From positions 16,540 to 30,117 of the forward strand of contig QQSA01000002.1 of the NCBI GenBank assembly GCA_003602535.1: a stretch of DNA of 13,578 nt, given 5' to 3'. How positions within the stretch are numbered: position 1 is the first letter of the stretch; every line of letters starts with the position of its first letter. The translations under genes were made by a program, and so were the position numbers. This document shows positions 8,318-13,578 of the stretch, one piece after another. Source of the DNA: Candidatus Poseidoniales archaeon. GTDB taxonomy: Archaea; Thermoplasmatota; Poseidoniia; Poseidoniales; Poseidoniaceae. A model generated the notes under the pieces. The model worked only from the letters and a program-made list of their open reading frames with translations, was not told the DNA's origin and ran no database searches.

Positions 8318-8817
8318 GCGGGTGTATCCGCCAGTGTGATTGGGACGATGATCAAGTCTGCAGATCATGCGGAATAGATTATTCTCCTCCAAAACCACTA
8401 CGCCCCTTCCATCTGGCATTTCCCGTAGACGATTTACAAGCGGCTAAGAAATTCTATGTTGATACTCTTGGATGTTCAACAGGCAGAGAGAAAAAAGAAT
8501 CCTGTGTTTTCAAATTCTACGGCCATCAAATCGTCGCACACTTAGTTCCAAAAATGCCAGAATTAACCACTAGCCCAGTAGACGGAAAACAAGTTCCAGC
8601 TATGCACTTTGGATTGGTGATGGATTGGGACGACTGGCATCAATTAAGAGCAAGATTCGAATCAAAAGACATTGAGTTCGTAATCGGCCCATATACTAGA
8701 TATGAAAACCAACCAGGATCACAGGCTACAATGTTCATCAAAGATCCATGCGGTAACCATTTGGAGTTCAAATCTTTCAAGGACGATTCAGCAATATTTG
8801 ACACTTCATGGGAATAA
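8314..8817 (+). CDS. VOC-superfamily (glyoxalase/dioxygenase-like) protein with N-terminal four-Cys motif
   Basis: 167 residues from ATG 8314, chosen over an in-frame GTG at 8305 because the ATG forms the classic ATGA overlap with the preceding stop. Residues 1-25 contain C4-x3-C8-x7-C16-x2-C19-G, a spacing matching the small DUF1289 cysteine motif as I recall it. Residues 32-155 form a VOC (vicinal oxygen chelate) domain: FHLAFPVDDLQAAKKFY, then FYGHQIVAHL, MHFGLVMDW and DPCGNHLEFKSF. Probable metal ligands are H33, H98 and E151, with H76 (or H71) as a fourth. VOC enzymes include glyoxalases, ring-cleaving dioxygenases and thiol transferases; the subtype cannot be set here. Coupling to a thioredoxin-fold protein suggests redox or reactive-metabolite handling (inference). 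The cysteine cluster could bind Zn or an Fe-S centre. Confidence 0.85.
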   Translation: MSGCIRQCDWDDDQVCRSCGIDYSPPKPLRPFHLAFPVDDLQAAKKFYVDTLGCSTGREKKESCVFKFYGHQIVAHLVPKMPELTTSPVDGKQVPAMHFGLVMDWDDWHQLRARFESKDIEFVIGPYTRYENQPGSQATMFIKDPCGNHLEFKSFKDDSAIFDTSWE

Positions 8818-8828
8818 AATATACGAAA

Positions 8829-9422
8829 TTATTCTTTTTTAGAGGGGATCAAATCTTCGACCTTGTCGTAAAAACGCTCTTCGATTTCCGATAATTTTGC
8901 GATTACCTTGTTTGTAGAATGGTTCTCCTTTTCCTTTAGAACTGGAACCATTGACGACCAAACCCCTTCACCCTTGAGTCTAGAATAAATCGCCGCCGAT
9001 ACATGAGTTGCAATCAATATGTAACTAAATACGGCTGCAAACTCATGTAACCCAAGCACTAAACCAATTACCAACTCATCTTCGTCAGTGTACCCTTTAG
9101 TGTACAATCCAGCAATTAGTAAACCGGTTAGGGGTAGTAGAATTAGGCACAAGTACATTGATTTGTGGACAGTTTTTGCAAAATAATAGTGTACAATGTG
9201 AACCTCTTCACGTGAGCCTAAAAAGGTCTTGAATCGCCTCATGTAGAAGTATCTCGCAATCACAATCAGTAGAAAGGTAGCGGCAAAGGCCACCTCAAAA
9301 ATTAGTAATCTTTTATCCTCTAAATCTTCTAAGTCATCAACCTGCTTAAAGATACCATAAATATACAAAATTATGAATGTCCAATGAATGAACTTGGCTA
9401 ACTTGGTATGAGATTTAGCCAT
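8829..9422 (-). CDS. Cytochrome b561-like four-helix membrane protein
   Basis: 197 residues. Four membrane helices: about 10-26, 40-60, 84-106 and 117-146. Histidine pattern of the prokaryotic b561 family: H13 in helix 1 (FIHW), H86 at the start of helix 3 (TVHKSMY, then LPLTGLL), H126 (GLHE) and H140 (ATHVSAA) in helix 4, after which the protein is cytoplasmic and charged. Compared from memory with E. coli CybB, the helix-2 heme histidine appears to be replaced by E43, so it may hold one heme rather than two. Such proteins pass electrons between quinol and a partner in the membrane; no partner oxidoreductase is adjacent. The C-terminal 40 residues (155-197) form a charged tail longer than in CybB. 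No ribosome site; a TATA box lies 20-27 nt upstream, fitting a leaderless message. Confidence 0.82.
   Translation of the reverse strand: MAKSHTKLAKFIHWTFIILYIYGIFKQVDDLEDLEDKRLLIFEVAFAATFLLIVIARYFYMRRFKTFLGSREEVHIVHYYFAKTVHKSMYLCLILLPLTGLLIAGLYTKGYTDEDELVIGLVLGLHEFAAVFSYILIATHVSAAIYSRLKGEGVWSSMVPVLKEKENHSTNKVIAKLSEIEERFYDKVEDLIPSKKE
8835..8840 (+). terminator. Possible T-tract terminator after the VOC gene
   Basis: A run of six T on the plus strand lies 18 bases past the VOC stop, inside the 3' end of the convergent cytochrome gene. Archaeal RNA polymerase can terminate at T-rich tracts without a hairpin, and no stem is seen here. Weak evidence. Confidence 0.3.
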
Positions 9423-9441
9423 GTCTGGTCGTTACTGTCAC

Positions 9442-9449
9442 TGTATATT
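9442..9449 (-). promoter_or_regulatory. TATA-like box of the cytochrome b561-like gene
   Basis: Minus strand reads AATATACA, centred about 24 nt before the ATG at 9422, with no Shine-Dalgarno motif between. This places transcription initiation at or next to the start codon. Confidence 0.5.
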
Positions 9450-9505
9450 GCGGTTGCCAACCGATGTTCTGACGAATCTGAGATAATCATTCTAGATTTG
9501 TAACA

Positions 9506-9865
9506 TCAGTATTCGGAGTACTTCTTAAAGTTACCAAATGACTTCTCGACCGGATATTTCTCAGCATTATGCTTCATCTTTTCATGGATTATTTTGATTG
9601 GATCAAGTTCCAACTTCGAACATAAATTCAAGCAATAAACCATTACATCAGCCAATTCGTGACTAATATTCTGGACCAATCTTTGGTCTTGTAATACTTC
9701 GACTTCAGTAGGGTTTACCCATTGAATTGTTTCACTCAATTCAGCTGCTTCAATAGAGATTGATGCGACTAAATTTTTCACAGTGTGAAACTGCTCCCAA
9801 TCTCTTTCGGAAGTGAATTTATCGATTACTGCAATTGTGTCTTGCAGCGAATCTGTAGAGGACAT
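9506..9865 (-). CDS. MazG-like nucleotide pyrophosphohydrolase (dCTPase-type)
   Basis: 119 residues, the usual size of single-domain all-alpha MazG-like NTP pyrophosphatases. The metal-binding signature is present: E39-A-A-E42 in one helix and E70-L-A-D73 in the next, with 27 residues between. R21-D-W-E-Q-F and K30-N-L upstream match the conserved RDW..FH..KNL helix of the dCTP pyrophosphatase (RS21-C6/DCTPP1) branch, and a YPVEK motif (104-108) near the C-terminus is also typical. The expected reaction is hydrolysis of a (modified or excess) dNTP to dNMP and pyrophosphate, cleaning the nucleotide pool; substrate choice is inferred. The start is ATG 9865; an AT-rich box about 29 nt upstream (9889-9899) fits a leaderless transcript. 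It lies 83 bp upstream of the cytochrome gene, which has its own promoter. Confidence 0.88.
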   Translation of the reverse strand: MSSTDSLQDTIAVIDKFTSERDWEQFHTVKNLVASISIEAAELSETIQWVNPTEVEVLQDQRLVQNISHELADVMVYCLNLCSKLELDPIKIIHEKMKHNAEKYPVEKSFGNFKKYSEY

Positions 9866-9888
9866 GGCCCTGACTCGAGGGCGTTCTC

Positions 9889-9899
9889 TAAAGTATTTT
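9889..9899 (-). promoter_or_regulatory. TATA-like box of the MazG-like gene
   Basis: Minus strand reads AAAATACTTTA, centred about 29 nt before ATG 9865. The intervening DNA holds a GCCCT-6-AGGGC inverted repeat (9867-9882) over the expected transcription start, which could be chance or an operator. Confidence 0.4.
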
Positions 9900-9902
9900 C
9901 AA

Positions 9903-10325
9903 TCAGTATTGTTCGAGTACAAGTTCCGTGGTTGTACTTGCAATTTCACTAGGAGCAGCCATCCACATTCTATCTAGTAGAGTTCTAAGCGCCATAGTGT
10001 CATCAACATGAACAAGAGCAATAAGATCAGCATCTCCGGAGACTTCGTAAAGAATTTCAACACCTTCCCAACCAGTTACTTCGCCAGCGAAAGTTCCAAT
10101 TTCAGCTCCAGGTGATACCTTGATTCGAATAAGGGCAGTAAGGCCAACTCCGCCTTCGCGTACAGTGTACCCTCTAATGGTGCCCATTTCCTCCATACGC
10201 CTAACGTGTGTGCGCACAGTACGTTCACTAGCCCCTACCAATTTCGCTAACTCAACGAAAGACATACGTCCATTTTTCCTTAACTCGGCTAGTATTGCAC
10301 GATCGATTTCAGCGATTCGGACCAT
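9903..10325 (-). CDS. Lrp/AsnC-family transcriptional regulator
   Basis: 140 residues, normal for the family. N-terminal winged HTH: EIDRAILAEL (6-15), the helix pair around 22-43 with GASERTVRTHVRRMEE, and the wing IRGYTV. A RAM ligand-binding and oligomerisation domain spans 62-136, including the VSGDADLIALVHVDD strand-turn typical of effector-binding Lrp proteins and a closing TTELVLEQY strand. The frame stays open upstream to an ATG at 10547, which would add 74 residues, but those resemble no part of an Lrp protein, and a TATA box sits 20-28 nt before ATG 10325; the short form is therefore chosen. It is probably an octameric or dimeric regulator sensing an amino acid or related metabolite; targets unknown. 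A divergent ORF begins 214 bp away and could be a target, along with its own promoter. Confidence 0.92.
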   Translation of the reverse strand: MVRIAEIDRAILAELRKNGRMSFVELAKLVGASERTVRTHVRRMEEMGTIRGYTVREGGVGLTALIRIKVSPGAEIGTFAGEVTGWEGVEILYEVSGDADLIALVHVDDTMALRTLLDRMWMAAPSEIASTTTELVLEQY

Positions 10326-10539
10326 GACTGCCGGTTCCGCTATTTGTATATGAAGGTGTTTAATTGTATTATAAAGGGCAAAATCAGCCAATATATTGTA
10401 ATTTATAGGAAGGGGTTCTTCCGGATTTGGGATTAATACAATCTCGCAATCTGGCCAATATAATGTTCTATTATGAATCTTTTCTTGGGATTTAGAAAAA
10501 ACCATTGCCTTAAAAGAGCCCATTTTGTTGGGAATACTG
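10326..10539. promoter_or_regulatory. AT-rich divergent intergenic region between the Lrp gene and a small ORF
   Basis: 214 bases, the longest non-coding gap in the window. For the Lrp gene: a TATA-like ATATACAAATA on the minus strand (10341-10351). For the plus ORF: TTAAAAG at 10510-10516, centred 27 nt before ATG 10540. Between them are a perfect inverted repeat ATAAT-5-ATTAT (10460-10474), 15 bp long like many Lrp sites, and two related copies of ATTGTA followed by TTATA (10363-10374 and 10395-10407), about 32 bp apart. These are candidate Lrp operators, but the DNA is AT-rich, so chance matches are likely. Confidence 0.45.
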
Positions 10540-10980
10540 ATGAACACTGCAGGCCACGTTTCGGACGAAGAAGTACAAATCTTCTTGGACGATATATCTA
10601 CATTGAATTTATCTAAGAAGCAAAATGATTGGTATCAAATTGATGTTTCAGCAATATTGTATGGATGCGAAATCCAAGGCCACGAAATCGACAAGTCATC
10701 GGGAGATTCACTGGTTTTCTTGAAATCGTCTCTACTGTTCTGCTCACCAAATTTAGGAGTGATACGTCATTATCCCCGGAGTTTGATTCATTGTTTTGTA
10801 GAGGACAATAGATCACTCAAACACACTATTGATAGTGGATTTTTATTCAAAGCAGAATTATTCTCTGTAACTCCTGACTCTGAACAACTATGTTGGATAA
10901 GGAAATGCAAATCTCATAATGATGTACCATTTAATCAATCAGTTATCTCGGGCTGGATGAAGTGGCTAAACCAGTCCTAA
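10540..10980 (+). CDS. Hypothetical protein, 146 residues
   Basis: No family recognised. Start ATG 10540 is preferred over the in-frame TTG at 10525 because a TATA-like TTAAAAG lies 27 nt upstream of it. No signal peptide or membrane segment, so cytoplasmic. The sequence looks alpha/beta: a short acidic helix (8-20), then alternating strands, for example around 57-69 (SLVFLKSSLLFC) and 100-110, with a Trp-rich end (W119, W139, W142). Five cysteines (C43, C68, C85, C118, C123) and several histidines are present but not spaced as an obvious metal site. It sits divergent from the Lrp regulator and 55 bp before enolase on the same strand. That it is a real gene is supported by its length, its promoter and the absence of a better reading on the other strand; its role is unknown and regulation by the Lrp protein is only a guess. 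Confidence 0.65.
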   Translation: MNTAGHVSDEEVQIFLDDISTLNLSKKQNDWYQIDVSAILYGCEIQGHEIDKSSGDSLVFLKSSLLFCSPNLGVIRHYPRSLIHCFVEDNRSLKHTIDSGFLFKAELFSVTPDSEQLCWIRKCKSHNDVPFNQSVISGWMKWLNQS

Positions 10981-10983
10981 ATT

Positions 10984-11006
10984 CTCCGTTTGATTCAAGG
11001 ACGGAG
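10984..11006 (+). other. Short hairpin between the hypothetical gene and enolase
   Basis: CTCCGT (10984-10989) and ACGGAG (11001-11006) can pair as a six-base stem with an 11-base loop, immediately after the upstream stop codon. No T-tract follows, so it is not a clear terminator; it could be an mRNA processing or regulatory structure. Confidence 0.35.
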
Positions 11007-11035
11007 TGCTCCTCGCCTAGTTTAGAGGCACAACA

Positions 11036-12286
11036 ATGTCTGACATCATATCCGGTCTTGACGCAAGAATGGTTCTAGATAGCCGCGGCAATCCAACTAT
11101 CGAAGTGGATTGCTATGTTGATGGGGGCCTCCTTGGCCGTGCAATGGTTCCTAGTGGCGCATCTACTGGCGCATATGAAGCAATTGAATTACGCGATGGA
11201 GATGCATCTCGTTGGTTGGGGAAAGGCGTTGACAACGCCGTCAATAATGTCGTGGAATCTATTCAAGAAGCACTTGTTGGTATGCCTGTCGATGATCAAA
11301 AAGCAATTGATGAAGTAATGATAGAACTTGACGGAACTCCAAACAAAGCCAATCTGGGCGCTAACGCAATGCTGGGCGTTTCTATGGCCTGTTTGCATGC
11401 AGGCGCGGCCCTACACGAACTACCTCTCTGGAGATATGTAGGTGGCGTGGCTGGAGGTTTAATGCCAGTTCCAATGCTTAACATACTCAATGGGGGTGCT
11501 CACGCAGCATCAAATGTTGATGTACAGGAATTTATGGTGATGCCTCATGGTTTTGACACATTCCCAGAAGCACTTCGGGCAGGAGTTGAATGTTATCATT
11601 CACTGAAGAAGGAACTCAAGGCTGACGGATTACTGGGCGGTGTAGGTGATGAAGGTGGATTTGCACCAAACCTTCCTGCAAATGAAGCAGGACTAGGTTA
11701 CATGGTCCGAGCAATAGAAGGTGCAGGGTATAGTACTGAGGAGATAGGAATAGCCCTGGATGTCGCTTCGACAGAGTTCTACAAAGACGGAGCATACCAC
11801 ATGGATGGAAAGGTCCTGTCTGGAGAGGACTTATCAGAAATTTATGCTGGATGGGTTGACGACTATCCACTTCTGTCAATCGAAGATGGATTCGCAGAAG
11901 ATGATTGGAGAAGCTGGTCGCATTGTATGAGAGATATTGGCGACAAAGTCCAATTGGTTGGTGATGACTTGTTTGTCACGCAGACAGAACGCCTATCCAT
12001 GGGAATAGAATCAAAGGCAGCAAATGCAATTCTAGTCAAGGTTAACCAAGTAGGAACAATTACTGAGACATTAGAAACTATGGACATGGCCTCTGCTCAT
12101 GGAATGAATTCTGTTGTCAGTCACCGCTCAGGGGAAACCGAAGATACTACTATTGCAGATATAGCGGTAGGTACACGAGCAGGACAGATCAAAACAGGTG
12201 CACCTGCACGCTCAGATAGAGTTGCAAAATATAACCAATTGTTGAGAATTAGTGATGAAGTTAGCGAATATCGTTCGCCATTCTAA
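11036..12286 (+). CDS. eno: Enolase (2-phosphoglycerate dehydratase)
   Basis: 416 residues, typical for archaeal enolase. It interconverts 2-phosphoglycerate and phosphoenolpyruvate in glycolysis and gluconeogenesis, in the cytoplasm, as a Mg-dependent dimer or octamer. All landmarks are intact: LDSRGNPT (14-21), PSGASTG loop (39-45), NILNGGAHA (149-157), E165 in VQEF, GDEGGFAP with catalytic E206, Mg ligands D242, E283 (SIEDGF) and D310 (LVGDD), catalytic base K335 (ILVKVNQ), SHRSGETEDT with H363, K386 in KTGAP, and the closing RVAKYNQLLRI. GAGG at 11025-11028 lies 7 nt before the ATG, and no TATA box is seen at the leaderless distance; the message therefore probably has a leader or comes from the upstream ORF's promoter. 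The gene ends 16 bp from the convergent aminotransferase. Confidence 0.98.
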   Translation: MSDIISGLDARMVLDSRGNPTIEVDCYVDGGLLGRAMVPSGASTGAYEAIELRDGDASRWLGKGVDNAVNNVVESIQEALVGMPVDDQKAIDEVMIELDGTPNKANLGANAMLGVSMACLHAGAALHELPLWRYVGGVAGGLMPVPMLNILNGGAHAASNVDVQEFMVMPHGFDTFPEALRAGVECYHSLKKELKADGLLGGVGDEGGFAPNLPANEAGLGYMVRAIEGAGYSTEEIGIALDVASTEFYKDGAYHMDGKVLSGEDLSEIYAGWVDDYPLLSIEDGFAEDDWRSWSHCMRDIGDKVQLVGDDLFVTQTERLSMGIESKAANAILVKVNQVGTITETLETMDMASAHGMNSVVSHRSGETEDTTIADIAVGTRAGQIKTGAPARSDRVAKYNQLLRISDEVSEYRSPF

Positions 12287-12302
12287 GAACTCTGACTTTT
12301 AA

Positions 12303-13436
12303 TCAACTCTGTAACCACTCTTTGAGGCGTTTACATCCTTCCTTTATTTGTTCTAAATCAGTGCCATAACTCATTCGAATCAAACCCTCTCCTCCAGGCA
12401 TTAAAGAACCAGGAACAACTTGTACACGCGCTTCTTCAAGAGCTCTAGTAGCAAACTCAATATCGTCCATTCCAGTTTCAGAAATATCTGCCAAGATATA
12501 GAATGCTCCTTCTGGTTTAGGGGCATTAATTCCATCAATATCTTCGAGCAATGAATGGAATACATCTCTCCTTTCAGCAAAGGCCTCATAGAATTCTTTG
12601 GGCTCATTTTCTAATTCTAATGCTAATGCTCCGGCACCCATTAGGAAAGTAGGAACATGGCTTGCAGCACTCGCTTGACATGTTTTCACTCCCTCCATAA
12701 CTTTCGAAGGCCCTGTTATCCAGCCCAACCTCCATCCAGTCATGGCCCAGATTTTTGACCACCCGCCAATAGTCAAAGTACGCTCCTTTCCACCAGCAAT
12801 TGTCGCAGGGGAAACATATGAGTGTTCAGAGTAAACAAGGTCTGAATAGATCATGTCATCGAATATCCATAGGTCGTTTTCTACGGCTATTTTTGTCAAT
12901 TCTTCAATTTCACTTGGTAAGTAAACAGCTCCAGTTGGATTGTTAGGTGAGTTGATGATTATGGCCTTAGTTTTTGGAGTAATCGCAGCCTTAGTTGCTT
13001 CTAAGTCTGGATGGTAATTTTCTCTTTTTACCGGAACATGAACCGGAATTGCACCTATCAATTTCAACATTCCATCATATGATGGCCAGGCGGGCGCAAA
13101 AAGAATTACTTCATCATCAGGGTTTAAGCACGTCATCATCGCATAGAGTAGGGCTTGTTTACAACCGGGCGAGATCAAAACATCATTTGGATCTGCATCA
13201 ATACCATATTTGGTTAAATGTTCAGCAACGGTATCACAAATCTCTTCGCTACCCTGGCTTCTTGTGTATCCGTGCTCACCGTCATCAAGAGCAGTTTTGG
13301 CAGCCTCAACAACTGAATCTGGGGTTCGAAAATTAGGTTGGCCAACTGTGAAACGAACAACGCCTTCAGGGGGCGGTGATAGAAATGCAGCGAAACCTCG
13401 CCCAACATTACCAATATTCGAATTCATAGATGGCAT
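12303..13436 (-). CDS. Class I/II PLP-dependent aminotransferase (aspartate aminotransferase-like)
   Basis: 377 residues from ATG 13436, or 374 from the in-frame ATG at 13427. Fold-type I aminotransferase motifs: VGQPNFRTP (31-39) and GYTRSQG (56-62) near the N-terminus; SPGCKQAL (89-96) phosphate cup; NSPNNPTGAV with N166; D194 and Y197 in DDMIY for the PLP ring; the Schiff-base lysine K228 in GGWSKIWAMTGWRLGW with R236; and R354 in LIRMSYG for the substrate alpha-carboxylate. This is the subgroup-Igamma pattern common to aspartate, aromatic and broad-specificity transaminases; substrate cannot be decided. The cytoplasmic reaction moves an amino group to 2-oxoglutarate or another oxoacid. 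TTATAC on the minus strand (13450-13455) is only about 17 nt from ATG 13436 but 26 nt from ATG 13427, favouring the shorter start if the message is leaderless. Confidence 0.93.
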   Translation of the reverse strand: MPSMNSNIGNVGRGFAAFLSPPPEGVVRFTVGQPNFRTPDSVVEAAKTALDDGEHGYTRSQGSEEICDTVAEHLTKYGIDADPNDVLISPGCKQALLYAMMTCLNPDDEVILFAPAWPSYDGMLKLIGAIPVHVPVKRENYHPDLEATKAAITPKTKAIIINSPNNPTGAVYLPSEIEELTKIAVENDLWIFDDMIYSDLVYSEHSYVSPATIAGGKERTLTIGGWSKIWAMTGWRLGWITGPSKVMEGVKTCQASAASHVPTFLMGAGALALELENEPKEFYEAFAERRDVFHSLLEDIDGINAPKPEGAFYILADISETGMDDIEFATRALEEARVQVVPGSLMPGGEGLIRMSYGTDLEQIKEGCKRLKEWLQS

Positions 13437-13449
13437 AATCAGGCCCCTT

Positions 13450-13455
13450 GTATAA
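13450..13455 (-). promoter_or_regulatory. TATA-like box of the aminotransferase gene
   Basis: TTATAC on the minus strand, 26 nt before the internal ATG at 13427 and 17 nt before ATG 13436. Spacing seen in the other genes of the window (24-29 nt) points to 13427 as the translated start. Confidence 0.4.
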
Positions 13456-13498
13456 CCTTGCTAACTGGTACACATTATGAATAATACTACTATTATGG

Positions 13499-13578
13499 TC
13501 ACAGGTCATCAAAGAAGTCATCATCTAGGCCATCGTCGAAATCATCATCGTAATCGTCATCATATTCATCGTCGAAAT
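13499..13578 (-). CDS. C-terminal end of an unidentified protein with extremely acidic tail (truncated by window edge)
   Basis: A reading frame ends at TGA 13499-13501 and stays open to the right edge. The 25 visible residues are almost only Asp, Phe and Tyr, ending in DDFFDDL, with 16 Asp, one Glu and no basic residue. Tails like this occur on many archaeal proteins and are too low in complexity to give a family. No start or domain is visible. The codon pattern is mostly GAT and GAC with TTC, TTT, TAT or TAC spacers, forming an imperfect GAT/GAC triplet repeat at DNA level. The gene runs toward the aminotransferase in the same orientation, which begins 62 bp downstream and has its own promoter. 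That it is coding is likely but not certain. Confidence 0.6.
   Translation of the reverse strand, partial: FDDEYDDDYDDDFDDGLDDDFFDDL

Noticed and set aside
10326..10547. In-frame 74-residue N-terminal extension of the Lrp regulator (start at 10547)
   Set aside because: The extra residues do not resemble any Lrp segment, the region holds a TATA box at the right distance for ATG 10325, and the extended start would overlap the start of the divergent ORF.
11011..11029. CCTC/GAGG pairing before enolase as a riboswitch or terminator
   Set aside because: The stem is only four bases, alternative pairings compete, and the GAGG is better explained as the ribosome-binding site.

Overview
The window looks like a chromosomal segment of a mesophilic euryarchaeon. 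Marine Group II (Poseidoniales) is my best guess from overall style, but it is not proven here. The archaeal call rests on four things: an archaeal-type DnaG C-terminus (TOPRIM core, acidic linker, small C-terminal domain) at the left edge; a one-domain HTH plus RAM Lrp/AsnC regulator; a 416-residue enolase; and start codons that mostly lack Shine-Dalgarno sites but have an AT-rich TATA-like box centred about 24-29 nt upstream, as expected for leaderless archaeal transcripts. I see no rRNA, tRNA, CRISPR array, insertion sequence or integrase. Coding density is very high: no gene-free stretch exceeds 300 bases, and the longest are 10326-10539 and 5351-5514.

Left part (1-5350): the 3' end of dnaG is followed on the same strand by a 672-residue multi-pass membrane protein with a long acidic and then Pro/Gly/Met-rich repetitive tail. 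Its stop codon abuts, with no spacing, the stop codon of a convergent 870-residue soluble, helix-rich protein that carries repeated Trp-x3-Gly-Phe motifs. Neither large protein has a function I can name.

Middle (5351-8817, + strand): a short divergent promoter region with GTCGCG repeats precedes a membrane-anchored TPR protein of 747 residues. Next come a thioredoxin-fold protein with a CNHC active site and, overlapping it by ATGA, a VOC-superfamily metalloprotein with a four-cysteine N-terminal extension. The last two form a translationally coupled pair, probably redox or stress related (inference).

Right part (8829-13578): a minus-strand cytochrome b561-like membrane protein and a MazG-like nucleotide pyrophosphohydrolase come first. 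A minus-strand Lrp/AsnC regulator is divergent from an unrecognised 146-residue ORF that precedes enolase. A class I/II PLP aminotransferase is convergent with enolase, and the last 80 bases hold the extremely acidic C-terminal end of another minus-strand protein. Enolase is the glycolytic/gluconeogenic housekeeping anchor. Most other neighbours are single-gene transcription units in alternating orientation, so shared pathways should not be assumed beyond the thioredoxin/VOC pair.
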